This document shows, in pieces, positions 1-7,243 of a DNA stretch of 11,776 nt. Numbering within the stretch: the stretch's first letter is position 1; every line of letters begins with the position of its first letter. The notes under the pieces were generated by a model. It did not search any database, was not told the origin of the DNA, and saw nothing but the letters and a program-made list of their open reading frames with translations. This DNA comes from Collinsella sp. (GTDB lineage Bacteria > Actinomycetota > Coriobacteriia > Coriobacteriales > Coriobacteriaceae). Location: positions 1 to 11,776 of the forward strand of contig WGSR01000026.1 of the NCBI GenBank assembly GCA_014871545.1, given 5' to 3'. A program made the position numbers and the translations under genes.

Positions 1-2345
1 ATGTTCTTGACGCACAGGTTGGCAAAGTCGCGCAGCGTGAGGTAGCGGTTCTGCTCGCGCGCGGCACGCTCGTCGGACAGGCGCACGTACTGGCCGTCGA
101 AGACCACGTCGGCGGCGTCCACGTCCCACATCTGGGCGGCCTTGGCGCAGATCTTCTCGCGCAGCTCGGTCGCGGCGTTCTTGGCTGCCAGGCCCGTCAC
201 GTACGTGCCCGAGCTCGCGTACGAGCCGGCGTCGAACGGCGACACGTCGGTGTCCACGCCGCGCACCACGATCAGCGAACTCTCCACGCCCAGCTCCTCG
301 GCGGCAATCTGCGCCAGGATCGTGTCGACGCCCATGCCGTTATCGGTGGCGCCGGTGCCGATGGTAATGAAGCCGTCTTCCTCCAGGCGCATGTCGATGC
401 CGGCGATATCCACGTTGGAAATGCCCGAGCCCTGCATGGTGAGCGCACAGCCCAGAGCACGCACGCGGTCGCCCAGGTCCACGGCCAGCGGCTTGTCGCG
501 CCAGCCGATCATGTCCATCGCGCGCAGCAGGCAGCGGTCGAGCGCGCAGGCGTTGAGCTTCTCGTTGTAGTACTGCGGCATGATCTCGCCCTCGTGAACC
601 ATGTTCTTAAGACGCAGGTCGGCGGGATCCATGTGCAGCATGTCGGCGAGCTCGTTGACGGCACTCTCCACGGCAAACTGGCCCTGGGTGGCACCGTAGC
701 CGCGATACGCACCGCCTCGGTTGGTATTGGTGTAGACGGCGTCCCAGCTAAAGCGGCTCGCCTTCACATGGTTGTAGATGGGCAGGCTCTTGTGGCCCGA
801 AAGGCCGATCGTCGTGGTGGCATGCTCGCCATACGCGCCGGCGTTGGACAGCGTATGCAAGTCGATGGCCGTGATGGTGCCGTCGTTCATGGCGCCCAGC
901 TTAACGGTCATCTGCATCTGGTGACGCGAATTGCCCGCAGTGATGGTCTCCTCGCGGGTGTAGCAGCAATAGCTCGGACGGCCGGTCTGCTGGGTAACGA
1001 ATGCCACGAAGATCTCACAGCAGGCCGTCTGCTTGGAGCCAAAGCCACCGCCGATGCGCGGCTTAATGACCTGCACCTGCGACTGCGGAATGTCGAGCGA
1101 CTGCGCGACCATGCGGCGCACGTGGAAGGGTACCTGCGTGGAGGTGGTCACCGAGATACGCCCAAACGCGTCGGTCGTCGCGAAGGCTCGGAAGGTCTCC
1201 ATGGGCGCGGTCTGCGTGGCCTGGCTGGTGTAGGTGCGGGTGAAGACGATGTCGCTCTGGGCGAAGGCCTCGTCCAGATCGCCATAATCGCTGGTACCGC
1301 TGCACACCAGGTTGCGCGGGACGTCGCCGCCCTGCGGGAACATAAAGGTCACGTCGCCCTCGGGGTGGACCACGATGTCGTTATCGAGCGCCTGGGTAAA
1401 GTCGAGCAGCGGCTCAAGCACCTCATAGTCGACCTTGATGAGCTTGAGCGCCTTGTCGGCGGCCTCCTCGGTCTCGGCGGCGACGATTGCCACCTCTTCG
1501 TTTTGGTAACGGACAAGGTTCTCGAGAATCAGGCGGTCATAGGGACTCGGCTGCGGATAGCTCTGGCCGGCGATGGTAAAGCGGCGCTGGGGCACGTCCT
1601 CGTAGGTATAGACGCCCACCACGCCGGGCACCTTCAGGGCACGCGACGTATCGATGGAGCGGATCTTGGCGCGGGCATACGGGCTGCGCTTGAGCTTGAC
1701 GATCAGGGCGCCGGCGGGCACCAAGTCGCCCGTGTAGACGGGACGCCCCTCGAGCAGGGCCTTCGAGTCCTTCTTGGGCTGCTTGTGAGTGATCTGCTTG
1801 TAGGAGACACCGTCGCAGCTGGTGTCGTTGACCGGCAGCTCGGGCATCTCAAAGCCCACCTTCACGCCGGACTCGTTGAGAAAGCGGACGATGGCGCGCA
1901 GCTGACTCTCGTAGCCGCTGCAACGGCAGAGGTTGCCGGCGAGCTGGCGCGAGAGCTCCTCGCGTGTAGCGACGAGGCTCGGGTCCTCCTTGGCGGCGCG
2001 GGCAAGCGCCAGCACGTTCATAATTAGGCCGGGGGCGCAAAAACCGCACTGCTCGGCGCCTTCGGCAGCCATCGCACGGGCCAGTGCCTCAGACTCGGCC
2101 TTAAGGCCCTCAAGCGTGGTGATGGTACGACCCTCGACGCGCGCCACGGGAACCGAGCAACTCAGCACCGGGTCGCCGTCGAGCCACACCGTGCACAGGC
2201 CGCAGTTGGTGGTTTCGCAGGCACAGCGCACCGACGCGAAACCCTGCTCGCGCAAAAGCGCAAAGAGCATGGTGTCGGGGGCAATCTGGACCTTGACCTT
2301 ACGGCCGTTGAGCGTAAAGGAAAGATCGATGAGTTTGGCAGCCAT
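1..2345 (-). CDS. Molybdenum hydroxylase, fused [2Fe-2S]/Mo-cofactor subunit (XdhD-like, 3' end outside window)
   Basis: Reading leftwards from an ATG at 2345 there are 781 codons without a stop, so the C-terminus lies beyond the left edge. Residues 1-80 form a plant-type ferredoxin domain (Cys43, 48, 51, 63) and residues 85-150 the second [2Fe-2S] domain (QCGFC at 99-103, CRC at 140-142). From about residue 175 it is a xanthine dehydrogenase-type molybdopterin subunit: GQSYPQPSP at 260-268, GGGFGSKQ at 432-439, AYRGYGATQ at 546-554. The fused layout and GQSxPxPSP segment match E. coli XdhD (956 aa), a family grouped with selenium-dependent molybdenum hydroxylases; about 170 residues, including the expected catalytic Glu, are off-window. 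The start overlaps the FAD gene stop by one base (TAATG), with GAGGTG upstream, suggesting translational coupling. Substrate (xanthine, another purine or N-heterocycle) cannot be fixed from sequence. Confidence 0.9.
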   Translation of the reverse strand, partial: MAAKLIDLSFTLNGRKVKVQIAPDTMLFALLREQGFASVRCACETTNCGLCTVWLDGDPVLSCSVPVARVEGRTITTLEGLKAESEALARAMAAEGAEQCGFCAPGLIMNVLALARAAKEDPSLVATREELSRQLAGNLCRCSGYESQLRAIVRFLNESGVKVGFEMPELPVNDTSCDGVSYKQITHKQPKKDSKALLEGRPVYTGDLVPAGALIVKLKRSPYARAKIRSIDTSRALKVPGVVGVYTYEDVPQRRFTIAGQSYPQPSPYDRLILENLVRYQNEEVAIVAAETEEAADKALKLIKVDYEVLEPLLDFTQALDNDIVVHPEGDVTFMFPQGGDVPRNLVCSGTSDYGDLDEAFAQSDIVFTRTYTSQATQTAPMETFRAFATTDAFGRISVTTSTQVPFHVRRMVAQSLDIPQSQVQVIKPRIGGGFGSKQTACCEIFVAFVTQQTGRPSYCCYTREETITAGNSRHQMQMTVKLGAMNDGTITAIDLHTLSNAGAYGEHATTTIGLSGHKSLPIYNHVKASRFSWDAVYTNTNRGGAYRGYGATQGQFAVESAVNELADMLHMDPADLRLKNMVHEGEIMPQYYNEKLNACALDRCLLRAMDMIGWRDKPLAVDLGDRVRALGCALTMQGSGISNVDIAGIDMRLEEDGFITIGTGATDNGMGVDTILAQIAAEELGVESSLIVVRGVDTDVSPFDAGSYASSGTYVTGLAAKNAATELREKICAKAAQMWDVDAADVVFDGQYVRLSDERAAREQNRYLTLRDFANLCVKN

Positions 2346-3259
2346 TAGCGCACCTCGCTAGAATCGACGCCGGGCACGCGGCGGCAGGAATACTCGTCCG
2401 TGGCAAACTTAGGCACTTGTACGGTCTCGAGCTCGCGGGCAAGCGCGGCCGAAAGCTCGATGCCGGCGGCGCGGCGCACGGCCTGCACGGCAAGCGGCGC
2501 CGAGATGCGGCGGCGGTAGTCTGCCGAGCCCCACAGGTTGGTGCCGTAGCTCAGCGCACGCACGGATGCAGCCAGGACGCGCAGCTCGTCCTCGGAAGGC
2601 TGCTCGGCAGTAAGGCCGCATGCCTCGCCCTGCAGCAGGGTCGCGTGCAGCGGGCGGGCGCCCACGGTGACGTGCCAGGAGCCGTCCCACCAGGCGGCGG
2701 TGACGTTCAGCGAGGGGAAGTCGGTCGCGGCCTTGCGCACGGCATCATAGCTTGCGCGGTAATCGTGCTTAACGACCACCACGTGCTCGATCACGTCGCG
2801 TACGTAGCCCATGCCCACGAACTCCGCGAGCGGCACGCGGCCGGCGCCCGTCAGCTCAACATAGGAATCGAGCGCGAGGAAGGCGGAAAGCACGTCCGAG
2901 AAGCCAAAGCGGCCGTAAATGCTGCCGCCCACCGTGGCGGTATTGCGCAGCTGCACGCCCACGATATCGTGGACGGCAAACTCAAAGACGTTGTTAACAA
3001 GCGCGTTGAGCTCGGAATTGCGCTCGAGCTGACGCAGGGTACACATAGCACCGATGCGAAACTCGGTCTGGGTCTCCTCGATCTGATCGAGTCCGCAGGC
3101 CGAAAGGTCAATCGCCGTCGCCACGCGACGCGAACCCAAGCGCATCCAGATGCCGCCGCCCACAATCTTGTTGTTGCGGTTCTTCTGTAAGAGCTCATAG
3201 GCTTCGGCCGCGTTTCCAACACGGACGTAGGTACCGAACTTGAGCACGTTCTCCCCCAT
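2345..3259 (-). CDS. Molybdenum hydroxylase FAD-binding subunit (CoxM/YgfM-like)
   Basis: A 304-residue protein of the CO dehydrogenase/xanthine dehydrogenase FAD-subunit family, which carries electrons from the iron-sulfur clusters to NAD(P) or another acceptor. The first FAD loop is VGGGIWMRLG at 33-42 (family form AGGTDL-like) and the second is LRNTATVGGSI at 104-114, followed by the typical SDxLxAFLALD stretch at 121-131; the C-terminal third is the CoxM C-domain. It immediately precedes, and overlaps by one base, the fused iron-sulfur/molybdenum subunit, so the two make one complex, like E. coli YgfM with XdhD. The annotated ATG has only a weak AAGAG upstream. A GTG four codons in (A of that codon's complement at 3247) sits five bases after GGGGGAG and may be the true start. 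No terminator separates the two genes. Confidence 0.88.
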   Translation of the reverse strand: MGENVLKFGTYVRVGNAAEAYELLQKNRNNKIVGGGIWMRLGSRRVATAIDLSACGLDQIEETQTEFRIGAMCTLRQLERNSELNALVNNVFEFAVHDIVGVQLRNTATVGGSIYGRFGFSDVLSAFLALDSYVELTGAGRVPLAEFVGMGYVRDVIEHVVVVKHDYRASYDAVRKAATDFPSLNVTAAWWDGSWHVTVGARPLHATLLQGEACGLTAEQPSEDELRVLAASVRALSYGTNLWGSADYRRRISAPLAVQAVRRAAGIELSAALARELETVQVPKFATDEYSCRRVPGVDSSEVR

Positions 3260-3344
3260 CTCTTCACTTGTCCAGTACTTTTAAGTGTACCAAACGAAGG
3301 GCCGCGACCTTCCACAGCACAAAAACCTCCCTCCCATCCATAAC

Positions 3345-3407
3345 TTGCGGTGAAATACGGACTGTTTGTCGGGCTTAGGGTGCCCAACAGTCCGTATTTC
3401 ACCGCAA
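3345..3407. repeat. Perfect 22-bp inverted repeat ahead of the hydroxylase genes
   Basis: Arms at 3345-3366 and 3386-3407 are exact reverse complements over 22 bases (core GCGGTGAAATACGGACTGTT). The 19-base centre holds a further GGGC/GCCC pairing (3371-3374 with 3382-3385). There is no T-tract on either side, so it is not a standard terminator. It lies between the gdhA terminator and the FAD-subunit start, in the 5' region of the hydroxylase genes. It could be an operator or RNA leader structure, or a dispersed intergenic palindrome. Confidence 0.9.
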
Positions 3408-3470
3408 CTTAAGGGGCGGTCGGCAGAGGGCCGAGGGAAATGATCCGTTTTCCTCCGTCGCATGCGGATC

Positions 3471-3504
3471 AAAAAAGGCTCCCAGCCGGATAGCTGGGAG
3501 CCTT
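3471..3504 (-). terminator. Rho-independent terminator of gdhA
   Basis: A perfect 12-bp stem (3475-3486 with 3493-3504, AAGGCTCCCAGC and its complement) with a 6-base loop. In the minus-strand direction it is followed by six T residues (3471-3476). It starts 26 bases after the gdhA stop codon. It isolates gdhA from the hydroxylase genes. Confidence 0.93.
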
Positions 3505-3529
3505 ATCACATGCTATGTCGAGCGAAGAT

Positions 3530-4885
3530 TTAGCAGACACCCTGGGCGAGCATGGCGTCGGCGACCTTCAGGAAGCCGGCGATGTTGGCGCCCATGACAA
3601 AGTTACCCTCCTGGCCGTACTCCTTGGCGGTGTCGTCCACGTTGTGGAACATGCCGCGCATGAGCTGCTCGAGCTTGCCGTCGACCTCCTCGAAGGTCCA
3701 GGACAGATGCTCGGCGTTCTGGCTCATCTCCAGACCGGACACGAGCACGCCGCCGGCGTTGGCAGCCTTACCGGGCATAAAGGCAACGCCGTTCTCCTGG
3801 AAGTAAGTCGTGGCCTCGATGGTCGTGGGCATGTTCGCGCCCTCGCCGACCACCTTGCAGCCGTTGGCGACGAGCGCCTGGGCGTCCTCGAGCAGCAGCG
3901 TGTTCTCGCGAGCGCAGGGCAGCGCGATGTCGCAGGGCAGCTGCCAAACGCCACGGCCGTCGCCCTCGTGCCACACGGCGTTGGGCTTCTCGTCAACGTA
4001 CATAGCGAGCGTGACGCCCTTGTCGTGGCCAGAGCGCTTCTTGTTGTAGACGTGCTCGAGCACGGTGTAGTCGATACCGTCGGGATCCTCGACCCAGCCG
4101 TGAGTATCGGAGCAGGCCAGCACCTTGCCGCCGAGCTGGGAGACCTTCTGGACCGCGTAGATAGCGACGTTACCGGAACCGTGAACGACGACGTTCTTGC
4201 CCTCGAAGGAGTCGCCGCGGCTCTTGAGGTACTCATCCACAAAGTAGGCCAGGCCGTAGCCGGTAGCCTCGGTACGGGCGAGCGAGCCGCCAAAGGAGAG
4301 GCCCTTGCCGGTGAGGACGCCGGTCCACTCGTTGGTCAGGCGCTTGTACTGACCGAACAGGTAGGCAACCTCGCGGCCGCCAACGCCCAGGTCGCCGGCG
4401 GGAACGTCGGTGTTGGGACCAATGTGGCGATAGAGCTCGGTCATGAAGGACTGGCAGAAGTGCATGATCTCGTTGTTGGACTTGCCCTTGGGGTCAAAGT
4501 CGGAACCGCCCTTGCCGCCGCCCATGGGAAGGGTGGTCAGGCTGTTCTTGAGAATCTGCTCCAGGCCCAGGAACTTGAGCATGCCTAGGGTAACCGTCGG
4601 GTTAAAGCGCAGGCCGCCCTTGTAGGGCCCAATGGCAGAGTTGAACTCGACGCGGTAGCCGCGGTTGACCTGAACCTTGCCCTGGTCGTCGACCCAGGGG
4701 ACACGGAACATAACGATGCGCTCGGGCTCGACGAGGCGCTCAAGCAGGGCGGCCTCCTCGTACTCGGGATGGGCGTCGAGCGCCGGCTGGATGGTACCGA
4801 GGATCTCGGTCGCGGCCTGGATGAACTCAGGCTGCTCGGGATAGCGGGCCTTGAGCTCGTCGAGAACTTTCTGCGTGTAGCTCAT
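3530..4885 (-). CDS. gdhA: NADP-type glutamate dehydrogenase
   Basis: A 451-residue cytoplasmic hexameric glutamate dehydrogenase that interconverts 2-oxoglutarate plus ammonia and glutamate; the length is that of the 445-455 aa family. Substrate-side motifs are GPYKGGLRF (86-94), PMGGGKGGSDFDPKG (120-134) with catalytic Lys125, and VPAGDLGVGGRE with Asp165. The Rossmann loop is GSGNVA at 236-241, and the strand-end SD (259-260) suits NADPH, the biosynthetic ammonium-assimilating form. The ATG at 4885 is chosen because GGAGGA (4889-4894) precedes it at normal spacing; the frame stays open upstream into the selC gene, but that extension has no family similarity. It has its own terminator and a structured leader, so it is likely a single-gene unit unrelated in function to the selenium genes around it. 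Confidence 0.96.
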   Translation of the reverse strand: MSYTQKVLDELKARYPEQPEFIQAATEILGTIQPALDAHPEYEEAALLERLVEPERIVMFRVPWVDDQGKVQVNRGYRVEFNSAIGPYKGGLRFNPTVTLGMLKFLGLEQILKNSLTTLPMGGGKGGSDFDPKGKSNNEIMHFCQSFMTELYRHIGPNTDVPAGDLGVGGREVAYLFGQYKRLTNEWTGVLTGKGLSFGGSLARTEATGYGLAYFVDEYLKSRGDSFEGKNVVVHGSGNVAIYAVQKVSQLGGKVLACSDTHGWVEDPDGIDYTVLEHVYNKKRSGHDKGVTLAMYVDEKPNAVWHEGDGRGVWQLPCDIALPCARENTLLLEDAQALVANGCKVVGEGANMPTTIEATTYFQENGVAFMPGKAANAGGVLVSGLEMSQNAEHLSWTFEEVDGKLEQLMRGMFHNVDDTAKEYGQEGNFVMGANIAGFLKVADAMLAQGVC

Positions 4886-4918
4886 GCTTCCTCCAATTGA
4901 TGGAAAAGAAAATGTTGG

Positions 4919-4941
4919 TCGCGGCACCCTATGCGCCGCGA
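4919..4941 (-). promoter_or_regulatory. Hairpin in the gdhA mRNA leader
   Basis: Positions 4919-4927 pair with 4933-4941 around a 5-base loop, giving a 9-bp GC-rich stem. One pair (4926/4934) is G-U in the minus-strand RNA but would be an A-C mismatch in the plus-strand RNA, so the stem is complete only in the gdhA transcript. It ends about 33 bases before the ATG and is followed by a pyrimidine-rich stretch and the ribosome binding site. Its role, such as mRNA stability or attenuation, is not shown by the sequence. Confidence 0.5.
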
Positions 4942-5089
4942 ACTTTATCGAGTATGGATAATATCGCACTGTTGCGGGAAAGTTTCGCATAAGCCGACGA
5001 GCAGATGTTTCGTTTTGATTACGATGCAGGTAGAGGCGTTTTTGAGTGCCTGACGTGCAAAACCCGTGTTTCGAAGCTGTTTCGTCCCC

Positions 5090-5133
5090 GTGGTCCAGAC
5101 CACCACAATGGGGACAGGCACCTTTGTGGTGGT
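5090..5133. repeat. Intergenic palindromic GGGGACAGG element downstream of selC
   Basis: Arms at 5099-5108 and 5124-5133 (ACCACCACAA and its complement) form a perfect 10-bp stem enclosing TGGGGACAGGCACCT. A second palindrome at 5090-5103 (GTGGTC, CA, GACCAC) overlaps the left arm, so two mutually exclusive folds are possible. It starts 15 bases after the tRNA-Sec CCA end; no T-tract follows, so termination of selABC here is only possible, not evident. The GGGACA motif recurs in two other intergenic gaps of this window. Confidence 0.7.
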
Positions 5134-5148
5134 TTTGGCGAGATGCGT

Positions 5149-5245
5149 TGGCGGGAACGTATGTGAATCGAACACATCCAAGACGTTTTGCACGCCTCGC
5201 AACGGTTTTGAGGACCGCGGGGCCCACCGGAGCCCATCCGTTCCC
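5149..5245 (-). tRNA. selC: Selenocysteine tRNA, anticodon TCA
   Basis: This 97-base gene with encoded CCA has the hallmarks of bacterial tRNA-Sec. The acceptor is long (GGGAACG pairs with CGTTCCC; the eighth pair appears to be a G-A mismatch). The D stem has 6 bp (GGGCTC/GGGCCC) and a CGGT tetraloop. The anticodon loop CCTCAAA carries TCA at 5209-5211. A large variable arm contains a 6-7 bp stem (AGGCGT/ACGTCT), and the T arm is ATGTG-TTCGATT-CACAT. It reads UGA as selenocysteine after SelA converts Ser-tRNA. It lies 36 bases after selB on the same strand, so it can be co-transcribed with selAB or use the nearby extended -10. Confidence 0.95.
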
Positions 5246-5257
5246 AAGTGTGGCGGT

Positions 5258-5266
5258 ATTTTACCA
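5258..5266 (-). promoter_or_regulatory. Possible extended -10 promoter for selC
   Basis: TGGTAAAAT matches the extended -10 form TGnTATAAT at all but one base. It ends 12 bases before the first tRNA-Sec base, which would give a leader of roughly 5-6 bases. No good -35 hexamer is seen 17 bases upstream (inside the selB stop region), which is compatible with extended -10 promoters but leaves the call weak. Confidence 0.35.
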
Positions 5267-5281
5267 AACCGGGCAGCCAGG

Positions 5282-7243
5282 CTACCGCAGGGAGCGCAGG
5301 CCCTCGTCTTTGTCGAGTCGCGTAAAGCGAACGGCATCCAGATGCTCCAGGATGCTGATGGTTCGTTTGCGCGACACGCCCAGCGCCTCGCGTAGCACAC
5401 TCGTGGTGGTAGCGCCGCCGGCAGCCTCAATCGTAGCAGTAACAAGTTCGCGCGCATGGGCCTCGGAGGCAGCGGACAGGGCGACGTCGCGATCGACCTT
5501 AACGATGGAGCGGTTGAGCGAAAGCTCGCGCAGGGCACGCGTCATAGTGTCGCGATCGAGTTGCAGGCGCTCGCCCACCTCGGGGAGCGTCGGCGCATCG
5601 AGGCCAGTCTCGTCCAGCAACGCGACAATGCGCTCGGAGGCCTCGCGCACCACGCGTATCGCCGCGGCGGCGGAGTGCGGGTCGAATACCTCGGCACCGT
5701 CGACAGCGCACACGCCGCGTGCACGGGCCTCGGCAATAAGCGCCATCACGACATCGTCGCCGGCGCCCGACCACGCCACGCACGCGACCGCGCCGGGCGT
5801 AAACCCGGTTTCCTTGGGGGCCGCCGCGTGCATGGCAGACAAGATGGCTGCCAGCGCATCCATCGCAGCATCGAGAACCGAGGTATCGACGTAAAGCGCC
5901 GTATCGCCCACATCAAGCTCGCGCACGGCAGCCTGGGCAACAAGCCCCCGCAAAACGGCGTCAGCCTCACTGGCAACAAGATCAAGCGCCGCGGCGACAT
6001 CGGCGGCGGCAACAGGCAGCGACTGCAGGGCCAGCCACCCGCCTACCGCACCCGCAGCATCACCGGTCTCAAGCGCCGCATACAGCGCTCGCTCCCCCGC
6101 CGACAGAGTCCTCGCGCGGCGACAACGCGAAAGCAGGACGCGCCCGCCGCCAAGCAGCGAAATCGGAGAATACGACAGGACGACCGCGTGATCACCGGCG
6201 CGTAACGGCAACGGTCGCTCCAGGCGCACCTGCACCACACGCGTCTCGCCGACCGCCAGGGGAGCCTCGCCCTCCATGAGCATAATGCGGCCGAGCACCT
6301 CGGCCGTGCCGGCCATGACGTGCACACGCGTGCCCGAAGCAAGTACGCCGGATCGCGCACCGTCGCGCCCCACATATGTTAGCTGCATCATAAAGCGCAG
6401 CGTCTGGCCCACACAGCCCTCAACACCGAGCATCTCGCCGCGCTTGAGGCCCGCCACGCCATCGCCCACCAAGTTGAGCGCCACACGCTGACCAGGGACC
6501 GCACGCTGGGTATCCCCGTGAACCTGAATCCCGCGCACACGGAAGCGCGTTTGCGACGGAAGCGCAACGAGCTCATCGCCCACCGACACGGGTCCGTCGC
6601 GCAGCGTGCCCGTCACGACGGTTCCGGTGCCCTTGATGCTAAAGCAGCGGTCGATGGGAAGCCGGGGCGCGGTGCCCGAGCCCGCAGTTGCCTCCTGTCG
6701 CTCTGACAGGCACGAGCAAACCGCGTCATCGAGCACCGCGAGCAGCTCGCCCAGGCCCTCGCCCGTCTTGGAGGACACCGGCACGATCGAGGCCCCCGCA
6801 AACACAGTCCCCTCGAGAAATGCCTCGATATCGAGTTCTGCCAGCATGGCAATCTCGTCATCGGCCAGATCGCGCATCGTGAGCGCGACGACCATGTGCG
6901 TCACACCCAAAAGCTCCAGCACGCGAACGTGCTCGCGGGTCTGCGGCATGACGCCCTCAACGGCAGAAACCACCAGCAAGGCAACGTCCACACCGGTGGC
7001 GCCCTGCACCATGGCGCGCAGGTAATGCGCATGTCCGGGTACGTCGACCAAGCCGACGAGTTTGCCGCTGGGAAGCGCCAGCTCGCCAAAACCGAGCTCC
7101 GTGGTCATACCGCGGCGCCGCTCGACCTCCAGACGGTCGGGATTTTTGCCGGTCAGTGCCTCGATAAGGGCCGATTTACCGTGGTCGACGTGCCCCGCGG
7201 TTCCAACGACAACGGGGCATTCGACATGCTCACGCGCAGTCAT
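5282..7243 (-). CDS. selB: Selenocysteine-specific elongation factor SelB
   Basis: A 653-residue translation GTPase that brings Sec-tRNA to UGA codons marked by a SECIS hairpin. The GTPase domain has G1 GTAGHVDHGKS (14-24), G2 region RRRGMTTELGFGE (42-54) and G3 DVPGHAHY (67-74). The G4 motif is TMRD at 122-125 instead of the usual (N/T)KxD. Domains II/III follow (IDRCFSIKGTGTVVTGTL, family-typical), then the winged-helix repeats. The last winged helix, with SRKRTISILEHLD around 624-636, is the SECIS-binding module seen in E. coli SelB (614 aa). The ATG at 7243 is chosen because it overlaps the selA stop in an ATGA arrangement (4-base overlap) and because the residues upstream in this frame are unlike the family. 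With selA and selC it forms a complete decoding cassette apart from selD. Confidence 0.96.
   Translation of the reverse strand: MTAREHVECPVVVGTAGHVDHGKSALIEALTGKNPDRLEVERRRGMTTELGFGELALPSGKLVGLVDVPGHAHYLRAMVQGATGVDVALLVVSAVEGVMPQTREHVRVLELLGVTHMVVALTMRDLADDEIAMLAELDIEAFLEGTVFAGASIVPVSSKTGEGLGELLAVLDDAVCSCLSERQEATAGSGTAPRLPIDRCFSIKGTGTVVTGTLRDGPVSVGDELVALPSQTRFRVRGIQVHGDTQRAVPGQRVALNLVGDGVAGLKRGEMLGVEGCVGQTLRFMMQLTYVGRDGARSGVLASGTRVHVMAGTAEVLGRIMLMEGEAPLAVGETRVVQVRLERPLPLRAGDHAVVLSYSPISLLGGGRVLLSRCRRARTLSAGERALYAALETGDAAGAVGGWLALQSLPVAAADVAAALDLVASEADAVLRGLVAQAAVRELDVGDTALYVDTSVLDAAMDALAAILSAMHAAAPKETGFTPGAVACVAWSGAGDDVVMALIAEARARGVCAVDGAEVFDPHSAAAAIRVVREASERIVALLDETGLDAPTLPEVGERLQLDRDTMTRALRELSLNRSIVKVDRDVALSAASEAHARELVTATIEAAGGATTTSVLREALGVSRKRTISILEHLDAVRFTRLDKDEGLRSLR

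Noticed and set aside
594..2027. Long plus-strand open frame of 477 codons
   Set aside because: It lies antisense to the hydroxylase Mo/Fe-S subunit, has low-complexity Gly/Ala/His/Arg composition and no domain; a shadow of GC-rich coding. The same holds for those at 2417-3190, 3515-4588, 5456-6205, 7549-8727 and 9085-9765.
1..3259. Selenocysteine (in-frame TGA) in the hydroxylase subunits
   Set aside because: I read both frames through and saw no internal TGA; selenium in this family is a cofactor atom, not a coded residue.
3271..3290. Imperfect palindrome GTACTTTTAAGTGTAC as an operator ahead of the FAD gene
   Set aside because: Short and AT-rich with few matching pairs, and no convincing -35/-10 pair around it; too weak to list.
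3441..3471. TGATCCG/CGGATCA inverted repeat next to the gdhA terminator
   Set aside because: Seven-base arms 17 bases apart with no T-tract; probably incidental or a minor back-up to the terminator.
4886..5227. N-terminal extension of gdhA by 114 codons
   Set aside because: The extra stretch would translate through the tRNA-Sec gene and the leader hairpin, has no GDH similarity, and an ideal GGAGGA site marks the ATG at 4885.
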